Below are positions 28,179 to 36,932 of a stretch of DNA of 64,000 bases, piece by piece. The notes under the pieces were generated by a model. It was not told where the DNA came from. It saw nothing but the letters and a program-made list of their open reading frames with translations, and ran no database searches. The first letter of the stretch is position 1. Every line of letters starts with the position of its first letter. The DNA lies in the NCBI RefSeq assembly GCF_014203025.1, contig NZ_JACHID010000003.1:124001-188000 (forward strand). Direction: 5' to 3'. This stretch comes from Desulfurispira natronophila. GTDB lineage: Bacteria > Chrysiogenota > Chrysiogenetes > Chrysiogenales > Chrysiogenaceae. Both the position numbers and the translations under genes were made by a program.

Positions 28179-29312
28179 ATGGCCGTTTATCTTGATTGCA
28201 ACGCTACAACCCCAATGGAGCCCAAGGTTGCTGCTGTTGTTAGGCGCTATATGGAAGAGGAGTATGGCAACGCAGCCAGTGCTTTTCACCAGTACGGTGA
28301 AGGAGCACGCATGGCAGTAGAGACGGCACGTGGGCAAGTAGCTCGACTACTCAAGGCTCATCGTGATGAGGTTATCTTTACCAGTGGAGCCACTGAGGCC
28401 AACAATCTGGCACTGCTGGGACATGCTTACGTTGGTGAGCTTCGAGGGAAACGCCACATCATTACCACAGCCATCGAGCATCCCAGCGTTATTGAGCCAC
28501 TGCAACAGATGGCTAAAAACGGTTTTGAAATTACAGTTCTTCTCTGTACCGCTGGTGGGTGGGTCGATCCTGATGCTCTACGGAGGGCTTTGCGAGCCGA
28601 CACTCTGCTTGTCAGTGTTATGCAAGTAAATAATGAAACCGGTATACGTCAACCCATTGAGTCTATGGCAGCAGTTCTTGCGGACCATCCTGCCAGCTTT
28701 CACGTAGACGCAGCTCAGGGATTTGGCAAAGAGCAGCGCTCTTTGCAGCATCCTCGTATAGACATGATCAGCGTTAGTGGCCATAAAATATATGGGCCTA
28801 AAGGCGTTGGGGCTCTGGTTGTTCGCAAGCAGCAACAATGCTTTCCTGCACTTCGACCCATAATGTATGGTGGTTCACAGGAACAAGGAATGAGGGCTGG
28901 GACTTTACCTACTGCTCTTATTGCTGGATTGGGCAGTGCTGCCGCCCAAGCAAGAAGGGATCAGGCAGAAAGGGAAGAGAGTTGCCGGAATTACCGTAAT
29001 AAGTTGCTGGATGGGCTAGCTCCACTGGATCCGATTATCAACGGTGATACCACCCGTAGTGTGCCCCATGCTATTAATTTGTCTTTACCCGGAATTTCGA
29101 ATGTCGACGCTGTCAAAGCTCTTAAGGATACTGTTGCCATTTCTGGTGGATCAGCCTGCACCGCTCATGCTGTTGAGCCAAGTCATGTCTTGCTGGCCAT
29201 GGGACTCTCCCAAGAGCGAATCGGTTGTGCTCTTCGCTTTGCCTGGTGCCACATGACACCGCCGGTTGACTGGCACACTGTAATAGATATACTAAAGAAG
29301 CTTCGCCATTAA
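28179..29312 (+). CDS. Cysteine desulfurase, DndA-like
   Basis: PLP-dependent cysteine desulfurase of 377 residues, the second in the window. PLP lysine is K203 in VSGHKIYGPKG; the persulfide cysteine is C327 in SGGSACTAHAVEPSHVL. Residues around NLSLPGISNVDAVKALKD and the LRFAWCHMTP near the C-terminus resemble DndA, the enzyme supplying sulfur for DNA phosphorothioation, more than IscS or NifS, judging from remembered family sequences. However, dndB-E are not in the window. GGAG precedes the ATG. A small protein with adjacent cysteines follows 16 bp later and may be its partner. Confidence 0.85.
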   Translation: MAVYLDCNATTPMEPKVAAVVRRYMEEEYGNAASAFHQYGEGARMAVETARGQVARLLKAHRDEVIFTSGATEANNLALLGHAYVGELRGKRHIITTAIEHPSVIEPLQQMAKNGFEITVLLCTAGGWVDPDALRRALRADTLLVSVMQVNNETGIRQPIESMAAVLADHPASFHVDAAQGFGKEQRSLQHPRIDMISVSGHKIYGPKGVGALVVRKQQQCFPALRPIMYGGSQEQGMRAGTLPTALIAGLGSAAAQARRDQAEREESCRNYRNKLLDGLAPLDPIINGDTTRSVPHAINLSLPGISNVDAVKALKDTVAISGGSACTAHAVEPSHVLLAMGLSQERIGCALRFAWCHMTPPVDWHTVIDILKKLRH

Positions 29313-29328
29313 CTAAAGGGGGCATGCT

Positions 29329-29586
29329 ATGAGCGTATTTGAGGAACTTGAACAGACACTTCAGTATAAGTGGGAGCACGAAGACTTCCCGGACTTTCTG
29401 GTGGAAGCAGTGCGCAGCGTGGCTTGTAATCCGGAAGTCTATGGCGATCGGGAAGAGATAGTGGAGACTTTGCTTATGCAAGTAGAGGAATACGAGACAT
29501 ACGCTGAAAGTGGTTGTTGCAAAACTGCCTTTGATTCGGAGGATATCAAAGTGACTCTTCAGCGCCTGGGGTGCTCCTGGAGGTGA
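29329..29586 (+). CDS. Small acidic protein with a CC motif, downstream of the desulfurase
   Basis: 85 residues, not recognised. It is strongly acidic and predicted mainly helical, with one cysteine near residue 32, a pair in SGCCKTAF near 65-66, and one more in the tail RLGCSW. The start has AGGGGG just upstream and the gene is 16 bp behind the cysteine desulfurase, so they are very probably co-transcribed. The cysteines make a sulfur-acceptor or Fe-S role conceivable, but there is no direct support. It runs convergently into the SpeD-like gene with a 32-bp gap. Confidence 0.7.
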   Translation: MSVFEELEQTLQYKWEHEDFPDFLVEAVRSVACNPEVYGDREEIVETLLMQVEEYETYAESGCCKTAFDSEDIKVTLQRLGCSWR

Positions 29587-29618
29587 ACCGTGTTGCCTGA
29601 TGAGCCAACGACACGCCC

Positions 29619-30005
29619 TTAAAGAAGAGGTTTTTGCGGCATACCGCCGGAACCGGTCCGTATTTGCCCGCGCCGAAGCTCAGTGGCAGAGTCGTGCACT
29701 GCCTGCAAACTCCCTTTAAGAAAGTCGTAGCTGAGCCAGGGATCTATAGTGGCAGAAGATGTGAAAATATCCACTGCGGCATAACCGTGTGTTGGCCAGG
29801 TGCAGATAGAAATGCGAATTTCAGGGGTCAGAACAGTCCCCGTAACTCCAGCCTCAACGGATCTGAAGTAACTGCTTTCAATGCTCACCCCCTCAAAAGA
29901 TAGTGCCTCCTCAGCCTGCTTTTTAATTATTTCAAGATCAGATATTATCGTGCGGTTGCAGCTATAGAACTCAACAATGATATGCTTGGCCAGGGAATGA
30001 ATCAT
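29619..30005 (-). CDS. Catalytically degenerate S-adenosylmethionine decarboxylase (SpeD) paralogue
   Basis: 128 residues, aligning end to end without gaps to the motif region of class 1b SpeD: SLAKHIIVEFYSCNR at the start, GVTGTVL, TWPTHGYAAVDIFT and DPWLSYDFLKG. Numbering coincides with Thermotoga maritima SpeD, where Ser63 becomes the pyruvoyl group, His68 assists processing and Cys83 donates a proton. Here these are I63, C68 and S83, and Ser55 is T55. The protein cannot form a pyruvoyl group by the known route. AGGAGGTG before the ATG and an intact frame argue for an expressed pseudoenzyme and against decay. No speE or active speD is in the window. Confidence 0.85.
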   Translation of the reverse strand: MIHSLAKHIIVEFYSCNRTIISDLEIIKKQAEEALSFEGVSIESSYFRSVEAGVTGTVLTPEIRISICTWPTHGYAAVDIFTSSATIDPWLSYDFLKGSLQAVHDSATELRRGQIRTGSGGMPQKPLL

Positions 30006-30142
30006 AATGCACCTCCTGTGAAAAAGACCTTTTACTGCAAGTGCCCCTCATCGTCAAGAAAATGACTATTTCTCCGATACTGCACTAAACTCTGACAGAT
30101 ATAATCCTTTTCTATATACTTATTCGTAACAGGAGGTGATAC

Positions 30143-30622
30143 ATGCTTGATGAATACGGCCAGGATGAACAGGCACAGAGAGCTGACTTTAAAGAGGCAA
30201 TATCTCGCCTCAACAAAGGTGATTTGGCAGGTGCCGAAAAGCTTTATCAAAAAATTGTGCGTGCCAACCCCTACCACTACGGTGCCCTTATGCACTTGGG
30301 GGTACTCGCCTATCGTGTTCAAAAATATGACATGGCGGTGGATTACTACCTCAAGGCCCTGGCCATAAACCGCAAAGTTCCTGATGGGTATTTCAACTTG
30401 GGCAGTGCACTACAGGCCCAGGAGAAGTACCGGGACGCCGTGGACAGCTTCCGACGAGCCGTAAGCAGTAAACCTGATGACAAGGAAGCTCATTATCTGC
30501 TGGGACGTTGCCTGGAGAAGCTTGGCAAGAACGAAGAAGCTGCCACTGCCTATCGTACTGCTATAGCTCTTGATAGTAGTCACACCAAGGCAGTCCAGGC
30601 ACTCGAAGCACTTGAGAAATAG
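30143..30622 (+). CDS. Tetratricopeptide repeat protein
   Basis: 159 residues with about three and a half TPR units covering most of the chain: repeats begin near residues 13, 48, 82 and 116, with the usual A/G-x-x-x-Y/A-x-x-A-L-x-x-P periodicity (for example AVDYYLKALAINRKVPDGYF and AVDSFRRAVSSKPDDKEAHY). No signal peptide. TPR proteins are protein-binding adaptors; the partner is unknown. A strong AGGAGGTG ribosome-binding site precedes the ATG, mirrored by the same sequence for the divergent SpeD-like gene. TATAAT lies at 30100-30105 but lacks a clear -35. Confidence 0.85.
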   Translation: MLDEYGQDEQAQRADFKEAISRLNKGDLAGAEKLYQKIVRANPYHYGALMHLGVLAYRVQKYDMAVDYYLKALAINRKVPDGYFNLGSALQAQEKYRDAVDSFRRAVSSKPDDKEAHYLLGRCLEKLGKNEEAATAYRTAIALDSSHTKAVQALEALEK

Positions 30623-30692
30623 CTAGCGATGTCTTTGCTCTGTCACTATAGGGCCTTTTCAGCAGGAACTTCAGGTTTCTTGTAGCAGATAC

Positions 30693-30715
30693 GGATGGCG
30701 AGTATCGCGCCATCC
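30693..30715 (+). terminator. Hairpin between the TPR gene and flhB
   Basis: GGATGGCG (30693-30700) pairs perfectly with CGCCATCC (30708-30715) over a 7-base loop in the 220-bp gap. The U-tract is missing, so this is a possible weak terminator separating the TPR gene from the flagellar operon. Confidence 0.4.
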
Positions 30716-30842
30716 TGTAAAGAATAAAGTTAGAGTCCCAGAGTATCTTTTAACGATAGAAACCTGTCTTTTGAGAGTGAGCCTCAGTAGCTTCTGCTGT
30801 CACTTAAATGCATTAAAAATAGATAGATAAAGGCAAGAGGTC

Positions 30843-31907
30843 GTGCCCCCAGAAACGGATCAAGAAAAAACAGAAGAGCCGACACCGAAAAAACTGCAGA
30901 AGGCGCGTGAAGAGGGCAACGTTGCCAAGAGCAAGGATATGAGCGACACGGCGGTGCTGTTTGCTGCGGTAATTACCCTCTACATGCTTCACGAGCACTT
31001 TCTCACTGGCATGCTGGAAATGATGCACCACTACTTGGACTTTAGTAATCGCTCATTTCCCTCTATCAATGAGATGCAGTTTTTTGTGGTGAAAGCGCTT
31101 CTGCAAATGCTGGGCATTATCTGGCCGCTTTTCCTTGCTTTAGTAATGTTTGCACTTGCTATCAATATAGGGCAGGTGGGCCTGCTCTGGTCCACTAAAG
31201 CTATTGCCCCCAAGGCCTCAAAGCTCAATCCGATCAAAGGTATAGCCCAGAAATTTTCCATGAAGAACCTGGTGGACCTGACGAAAAGCATTCTCAAGGT
31301 GAGTGTCTTTGGTCCCATAGCTTACTTTATAGCTAAAGCAGAGTTTAATCTTATCTTGAGCCTCATGTACATGGAGCCTATCGAGATTTTTGCCATTGCC
31401 CTCTCTATAGTTTTTAAAATCTGGATTGTCATTATTTTAATCATGCTGATCGTGGCGGCTGTCGATTTTTATTTCCAAAAGTACCAGCACCATGAAAAGC
31501 TCAAGATGACGAAACAAGAAGTTAAGGAAGAGCGAAAGCAGTCCGATGGCAATCCGGAGGTCAAGCAACGCATTCGCTCTTTGCAGCGTGAAATGGCCAT
31601 GAAACGCATGATGGGGGATGTTCCCGAGTCTGATGTGGTTATTACCAACCCACTCTTTCTGGCAGTAGCTCTCAAGTACGACAGCGAAGTGGCCAGTGCT
31701 CCTTATATGGTGGCTAAAGGGCAGGAACTGATTGCACAGCGTATACGCGATCTGGCACTGGAAAATGATATACCGATCTACCAGGATCCCTTGTTGGCGC
31801 GCCAGCTCTACGATGCCATGGAACCAGGAGACGAAATATCGCACGATCTTTATCAGGCCGTAGCTGAGATCCTGGCTGAGATTTATAGACAAAACGGTAA
31901 AATCTAG
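30843..31907 (+). CDS. flhB: Flagellar export switch protein FlhB with altered NPTH site
   Basis: Inner-membrane component of the flagellar type III export apparatus that switches substrate specificity by self-cleavage. 354 residues from a GTG start (AGAGG upstream). The N-terminus DQEKTEEPTPKKLQKAREEG is standard, four membrane helices follow, and the cytoplasmic domain ends in LAVALKYD and the usual basic tail. At the autocleavage site, residues 269-272, the sequence is NPLF where nearly all FlhB proteins have NPTH. Asn269 and Pro270 are kept, Thr and His are lost. It begins the flhB-flhA-flhF-flhG run. Confidence 0.95.
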   Translation: MPPETDQEKTEEPTPKKLQKAREEGNVAKSKDMSDTAVLFAAVITLYMLHEHFLTGMLEMMHHYLDFSNRSFPSINEMQFFVVKALLQMLGIIWPLFLALVMFALAINIGQVGLLWSTKAIAPKASKLNPIKGIAQKFSMKNLVDLTKSILKVSVFGPIAYFIAKAEFNLILSLMYMEPIEIFAIALSIVFKIWIVIILIMLIVAAVDFYFQKYQHHEKLKMTKQEVKEERKQSDGNPEVKQRIRSLQREMAMKRMMGDVPESDVVITNPLFLAVALKYDSEVASAPYMVAKGQELIAQRIRDLALENDIPIYQDPLLARQLYDAMEPGDEISHDLYQAVAEILAEIYRQNGKI

Positions 31908-31972
31908 GTATTATTTTTTGGATGCACAAATAGATTTTACTTGCCTTCACATCTTTTTTAGGAGCAGGTGCC

Positions 31973-34105
31973 TTGGCTCAAAAAGCACCAGGTCTTTCAG
32001 CTGGTAAAATTCTCAGCGTTACCACCAGTCCCGACGTCTTCGCCGCCTTCGGCATTTTGTCGATAATTGCCATCATGGTACTGCCGGTTCCAGCGCCTCT
32101 TCTGGATATTCTATTGACCGTCAGTATTACGCTTGGCGTACTGGTGATATTGATAGCCCTGTATATTAAAGAACCGCTGGATTTCTCTATTTTTCCTTCG
32201 GTGCTACTGATCGTAACGCTCTTCCGTCTTTCACTAAACGTAGCTACGACTCGCACTATCCTGCTGCACGGTCACGAAGGTGAGAGTTCCGCTGGCCATG
32301 TTATCCAGGCGTTTGGGCAATTTGTAGTTGGTGGCAACTATGTCGTCGGCATTATCGTCTTTGTTATTCTTGTTATCATCAACTTCAAGGTTATCACCAA
32401 TGGTGCCAGCCGCGTGGCGGAAGTGGCTGCACGCTTTACCCTCGATGCTATGCCTGGTAAGCAAATGGCTATTGACGCTGACTTGAATGCAGGTTTTATC
32501 GATGAGTCCCAGGCACGGGAGCGACGTGAGCGCATTCGCAGAGAAGCAGACTTCCACGGCTCCATGGATGGTGCTTCCAAATTTGTCAAAGGTGATGCTG
32601 TTGCTGGTATCATCATTACTATTATTAATATTGTCGGCGGTTTGATAATCGGTATGGCACAGTCTGGTTTGACATTCAACCAGGCAGTGGAAGTCTATAC
32701 TATTCTCACTATTGGTGATGGTTTGGTAAGTCAAATCCCCGCTTTGATAGTCTCAACTGCTGTGGGTATTGTTGTTACTCGAGCCGCCAGTGAGTCCAAT
32801 CTCGGCCAGGATATTGCTAACCAGTTGGTGGTAAGTCCCAAGGTCATTTGGGTTGCCAGTATCATTCTTTTTATTTTTGGAATAATTCCTGGTATGCCTA
32901 TCCTGCCCTTTTTGTCTCTTTCGGCTTTTTTGGCCGCAATGGCATTCCTTATACAGAGTGGGAGGGTGCGAAAAATCATTGAGGAAGGCCTCGGTGCAGA
33001 CGCAGCCGAGGCCGAGGAAGCCGAAGAAGAGGAAGCCCCCAAAACCCACGAGGAAGAAGTTGAAGAACTTTTGCAAATGGACTCACTGGAGTTGGAGGTG
33101 GGCTACGGAGTTATCCCCTTAGTAGACACCTCTCAGGGGGGTGACTTGTTGGAGCGCATCAAATCGTTGCGCAAAAACACGGCACTTGATCTTGGCTTTA
33201 TCGTACCTCCCATTCGCATTCGGGATAATCTGCAGCTTCGCCCCAATGACTATGTGTTTAAGGTCAAAGGTATTGAGGTGGGGTCTGGCGATGTCTACCC
33301 TGGGCAACACCTGGCCATGAACCCAAGTGGCGATGAAATTACACTGCCTGGCACTCCTACGGTAGAGCCTGCTTTTGGACTAAAAGCTATGTGGGTCACA
33401 GAGGAGTATACAGATGAAGCTGAGATGCTTGGTTATACCGTGGTGGATGCAGGAACGGTTATTTCCACTCACATTGGAGAGCTCATCAAGCAACAAGCGC
33501 CAGATATTCTGGGCAAGCAAGAGACACAAAATCTGCTGGAAAATATCAAGAAGACCCATCCGAGTGTGGTGGAAGACCTTGTGCCTAATCAATTACCCCT
33601 CAGCGTACTTCAGCGGGTACTGCAAGGCTTGTTAGCAGAACGTATCTCCATCCGGAATATGTTGACTATACTCGAGGCCCTTGGGGACTACGCACCATCA
33701 ACCAAGGACCCTGACGTGCTTACTGATTATGTGCGTAACCGTCTGTCAAGGCAGATATCCAAAATGTATGCTGATGAGAATAATACCATCAGAGTATTGA
33801 CACTTGACCCTCAATTGGAGCAGATGATTTCCGAGTCAATTCAAAAGTCTGACCAGGGAAGAGTCATCGTGATGGAACCGCACAAGGCGCAACGCTTCCT
33901 GGTCAATCTCATCCACACGGCTGACCAGGTGAGTGAACAGGGTCTTCAGCCGCTGCTAATGGTATCTCCTGCGGTACGAGCAGCCCTGAAGAGACTTGTA
34001 TCGCGTTATGCACCCAAACTGGCCATCATTGCCCACACTGAGCTGGCGGATAACGTCAACATTGAAGCCCTGAGTACCATTGGGCTGGAAGAGAAGAAAG
34101 AGTAG
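31973..34105 (+). CDS. flhA: Flagellar export protein FlhA
   Basis: Export-gate protein that uses the proton motive force and docks substrates. 710 residues with eight N-terminal membrane helices (to about residue 330). The conserved cytoplasmic loop includes FRLSLNVATTRTILL, RVAEVAARFTLDAMPGKQM, DADLNAGFI and EADFHGSMDGASKFVKGDA, spread in that order. The acidic linker (about 345-370) leads to the cytoplasmic nonamer-forming domain. The start is TTG at 31973, with AGGAG at 31960-31964. It follows flhB after a 65-bp gap and flhF follows 3 bp later. Confidence 0.96.
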   Translation: MAQKAPGLSAGKILSVTTSPDVFAAFGILSIIAIMVLPVPAPLLDILLTVSITLGVLVILIALYIKEPLDFSIFPSVLLIVTLFRLSLNVATTRTILLHGHEGESSAGHVIQAFGQFVVGGNYVVGIIVFVILVIINFKVITNGASRVAEVAARFTLDAMPGKQMAIDADLNAGFIDESQARERRERIRREADFHGSMDGASKFVKGDAVAGIIITIINIVGGLIIGMAQSGLTFNQAVEVYTILTIGDGLVSQIPALIVSTAVGIVVTRAASESNLGQDIANQLVVSPKVIWVASIILFIFGIIPGMPILPFLSLSAFLAAMAFLIQSGRVRKIIEEGLGADAAEAEEAEEEEAPKTHEEEVEELLQMDSLELEVGYGVIPLVDTSQGGDLLERIKSLRKNTALDLGFIVPPIRIRDNLQLRPNDYVFKVKGIEVGSGDVYPGQHLAMNPSGDEITLPGTPTVEPAFGLKAMWVTEEYTDEAEMLGYTVVDAGTVISTHIGELIKQQAPDILGKQETQNLLENIKKTHPSVVEDLVPNQLPLSVLQRVLQGLLAERISIRNMLTILEALGDYAPSTKDPDVLTDYVRNRLSRQISKMYADENNTIRVLTLDPQLEQMISESIQKSDQGRVIVMEPHKAQRFLVNLIHTADQVSEQGLQPLLMVSPAVRAALKRLVSRYAPKLAIIAHTELADNVNIEALSTIGLEEKKE

Positions 34106-34108
34106 GCC

Positions 34109-35497
34109 ATGCAGGTAAAAAGATACGAAGTGTTTGACATGAAAGAAGCCATGGAGAAAATCAAGCACGACTTAGGACCCGATGCTGTTATTCTCTCAAC
34201 TAAGACTCTTAGCAAGTCTGGGTCATTTGGCATGTTCTCCCGTCCACGCATGGAGGTTACGGCAGCCATAGACGACGAAAGTCGTAAAACCACTCCGAAA
34301 CCAGCCCAAAAGGAGGTGGCAAAAAAAATGCATGCTTCATATAACAACCGTGGTCACGTAGCGCAGCCTGACGAGAGCCAGAGTGACGCTGATGTTCAGC
34401 GTATATTAAGCGCCCTCAAGCAAGCAACCCAGGAGGATGGGCTTGGAATTGCCCAAGAGGGATCACTGGCCGGGAAACATCAGAAAGCAACGCGCAAGGG
34501 GAGTGGCAGCGCAGCAGCTGGGGTGAAGCAGGAGCATATGGATGTCATTTTGCAGGAGCTGCGTGAACTGAAGAGTGCCGTACACTCTGATGACTCCACT
34601 GCTAAAATCCTGGAGAGTCAACAGCAGGAAATTGCTGAACTCAAGAAGATTCTCATGCACCTGGCAACGGAAAAATATTCTGAAAAGCCACGCTATCAGG
34701 AAAAAATCTATCAGGATCTTTATCAGAAACTTATCAGCGCTGGGGTTGATCGCTATATATGTCGCAAAATGGTTGATGCACTACGTGAGAAAATAGGATC
34801 AACCCAGGATAAGGAGATACTGCTGCGAAATGCACGTCAGCTAGCTTCGCGCATCGTCCCCATGCATGGGCCCATTGAGGTTGATGGTGTTCATCCCAAA
34901 GTTGTCGCCTTGGTAGGGCCAACAGGCGTAGGCAAAACTACTACTATAGCAAAGCTAGCTGCAGAGTACCTGCTTCAACAAGGGGTGTCGGTTGGACTGA
35001 TCACTCTTGATACTTATCGTATAGCCGCCGTTGAACAACTGAAAACATACGCAGGAATTATAAAAATTCCAGTTGAGGTGGTAAACCAGAATGACTCATT
35101 GCTTTTGGCTCTCCGCAAAAACCTGGACAAGGATTTGGTGTTAATTGATACTGCCGGCCGCTCTCATCGCGACAAGCAGCAAATTGAAGAGCTTATGGGA
35201 TTCTTGCGGGAGGAGAAAGTAAAGGTAGAGGTTCACCTGGTGCTTAATGCCGGTACCAAGGAGCGAGACCTTGGCGATATCATAAAGAGCTTTGAGCAGA
35301 TAGGTATAGACCGCACAATTATTACTAAGCTCGATGAGTCAAATAGTTACGGGGGCATCTTTAACTGTCTGGCAAAGCACGGACTTGGTGTATCGTATTT
35401 TACCAATGGACAGGATGTTCCCAATGATCTGGTAGCTGCCGGACAACACAATTTCTTTGAGCTTCTTATGGGAGCCGAATCAGAGGCCTTAAAATGA
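34109..35497 (+). CDS. flhF: Flagellar placement GTPase FlhF
   Basis: SRP-like GTPase that recruits the first flagellar components and sets pole position. 462 residues. The N-terminal B-domain starts VKRYEVFDMKEAMEKIKHDLG; a poorly conserved middle region (about 65-195) precedes the helical N and GTPase domains. The P-loop is G270-PTGVGKTTT, followed by DTYRIAAVEQL, LIDTAGRSH and TKLDES. This gene ends in an ATGA-type overlap with flhG, its counter-regulator. Together they fix flagellar number and position, which suggests polar flagellation in this organism. Confidence 0.95.
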   Translation: MQVKRYEVFDMKEAMEKIKHDLGPDAVILSTKTLSKSGSFGMFSRPRMEVTAAIDDESRKTTPKPAQKEVAKKMHASYNNRGHVAQPDESQSDADVQRILSALKQATQEDGLGIAQEGSLAGKHQKATRKGSGSAAAGVKQEHMDVILQELRELKSAVHSDDSTAKILESQQQEIAELKKILMHLATEKYSEKPRYQEKIYQDLYQKLISAGVDRYICRKMVDALREKIGSTQDKEILLRNARQLASRIVPMHGPIEVDGVHPKVVALVGPTGVGKTTTIAKLAAEYLLQQGVSVGLITLDTYRIAAVEQLKTYAGIIKIPVEVVNQNDSLLLALRKNLDKDLVLIDTAGRSHRDKQQIEELMGFLREEKVKVEVHLVLNAGTKERDLGDIIKSFEQIGIDRTIITKLDESNSYGGIFNCLAKHGLGVSYFTNGQDVPNDLVAAGQHNFFELLMGAESEALK

Positions 35498-36384
35498 ACC
35501 ACGATCAGGCCACATCCTTGCGCAACCTGGCTGGCAATACCCCCACAAAAGTGAATATGGAGGACCTAGGGGGCACACGTATTATTGCTATAACCAGTGG
35601 CAAGGGGGGAGTTGGCAAGACTAATACCGCTGCCAACTTGGCATTTTTAGCCGCAACTCATGGCTACAGGGTTCTGGTTATAGATGCTGACCTTGGGCTG
35701 GGTAATATGGATATCGTCATGGGTGTTACCTCCAGGTTTCATGTCGGTGATGTGCTTCGTGGGAATTGCAGTCTGCAGGAAGCGCTTACTCAAGGCCCAG
35801 GAGGGATACTGATTCTGCCGGGTGGCAGTGGGCTGGATGAAATTGCTCGCATAAGTGACGAGCAGCTTATGTCAATACTTAAAAGTGCCACCAGTCTGAA
35901 TGACTTTGATCTTATTATCATTGATACTGGTGCCGGCATTTCTGATACTATTCTCAGTTTTTTGCTCGCATCACCCGAGGCCATAGTCGTTACCACACCA
36001 GAGCCTACCGCATTCAGCGATGCTTACGCTGTCATCAAGTATCTGGTTACCAAACACAATCGAAAAGACCTGATGTTGTTGGTAAATATGGTACGTAATG
36101 CCTCTGAGGGGCAGCAGATACACATGAAAATGAACATTATGCTTAAGCGCTTTATAAAGAGTGAGATTCGCTATGCCGGTGCCGTTGTCGAGGACGATAT
36201 GCTACGCAAGTGCATCCGCAAGCAGCAATTACTCAGTGAGGCATTTCCGGCAAGTTCTGCTACAAAGAGTTACCAAACCGTATTTCAAAGGCTCTTTGGT
36301 CAACAATCAGAACTTACCCGATCTGCCCCGCGGGGTTCATTTAGCGACTTCTTTAAACGATTGGTACAGGTAAGAAGAGCATGA
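35494..36384 (+). CDS. flhG: Flagellar number regulator FlhG (MinD-like ATPase)
   Basis: ParA/MinD-family ATPase that limits flagellar number by acting on FlhF, and in some species on FliA or FlrA-type regulators. 296 residues. The deviant Walker A is SGKGGVGKTNTAANLAF (about residues 33-49), with the downstream DADLGLGNMDIVMGV and LIIIDTGAGI (Walker B and switch). The C-terminus includes a membrane-binding amphipathic stretch that is plausible but not distinct. ATGA overlaps join it to flhF upstream and to the small membrane-protein gene downstream. Confidence 0.94.
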   Translation: MNHDQATSLRNLAGNTPTKVNMEDLGGTRIIAITSGKGGVGKTNTAANLAFLAATHGYRVLVIDADLGLGNMDIVMGVTSRFHVGDVLRGNCSLQEALTQGPGGILILPGGSGLDEIARISDEQLMSILKSATSLNDFDLIIIDTGAGISDTILSFLLASPEAIVVTTPEPTAFSDAYAVIKYLVTKHNRKDLMLLVNMVRNASEGQQIHMKMNIMLKRFIKSEIRYAGAVVEDDMLRKCIRKQQLLSEAFPASSATKSYQTVFQRLFGQQSELTRSAPRGSFSDFFKRLVQVRRA

Positions 36385-36788
36385 TTGCCCGAGTTGATCC
36401 CACACGCATAGCCGTAGCCTTATCATTGGTCGGATCGTCTCTGATTGCTGGAGTGGCGCTGATTCTGTCGGACCAACTCTCATTTGTGTTCAAAGTAGCA
36501 TCGGTTTCCATGATACTCCTTGCCCTTCTGGGTTACCTGGCTGGGGTTATGATCAAGGAGGTGCACGAGGAGTACCTGAACTTCAAGGGAGCCCTGCGCC
36601 AGAAACATGCGCTTAAGGTCCCTATCACTAAAAAAATTCCATTGAATCAACAGTACGATACTGCAGAAACAAACAAAGATGATGACTTAGACTTCCACAT
36701 AGACTATGCAAAAGAGGCTCAGAAGGACAACCCTGCGCCTGGGCACAATGAACCCAATGAAATCAGCGACGAAACCAGCAAATCGTGA
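36381..36788 (+). CDS. Small membrane protein of the flagellar operon, unrecognised
   Basis: 135 residues, not recognised as a named family. Two hydrophobic segments (about residues 10-30 and 35-58) are followed by a polar, charged tail rich in Asp, Asn and Lys with no clear fold. The ATG overlaps the flhG stop by 4 bp and fliA starts 144 bp downstream, so it is embedded in the flagellar regulatory block. Similar two-helix proteins of unknown function follow flhG in some bacteria, from memory. A role in anchoring FlhG or in the export apparatus is conjecture. Confidence 0.7.
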   Translation: MIARVDPTRIAVALSLVGSSLIAGVALILSDQLSFVFKVASVSMILLALLGYLAGVMIKEVHEEYLNFKGALRQKHALKVPITKKIPLNQQYDTAETNKDDDLDFHIDYAKEAQKDNPAPGHNEPNEISDETSKS

Positions 36789-36932
36789 TAAAGTGTGCAG
36801 TGCTGAAAGTGTTATGATCGCTCGGGGCAGAAACATTGTTTTGGGATGTGGGTGCTCACTTTTTTCTGCAGAGGTAAGAGCCAGTATTGGCCGCGCATCT
36901 TTACAAGTTAAGCGGTAACTCAGGAGGATGGG

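Noticed and set aside
28179-30622. A DNA phosphorothioation or other defence island around the DndA-like gene
   Set aside because: No dndB-E, nuclease, methylase or mobility gene lies nearby, so a defence claim is not supported.
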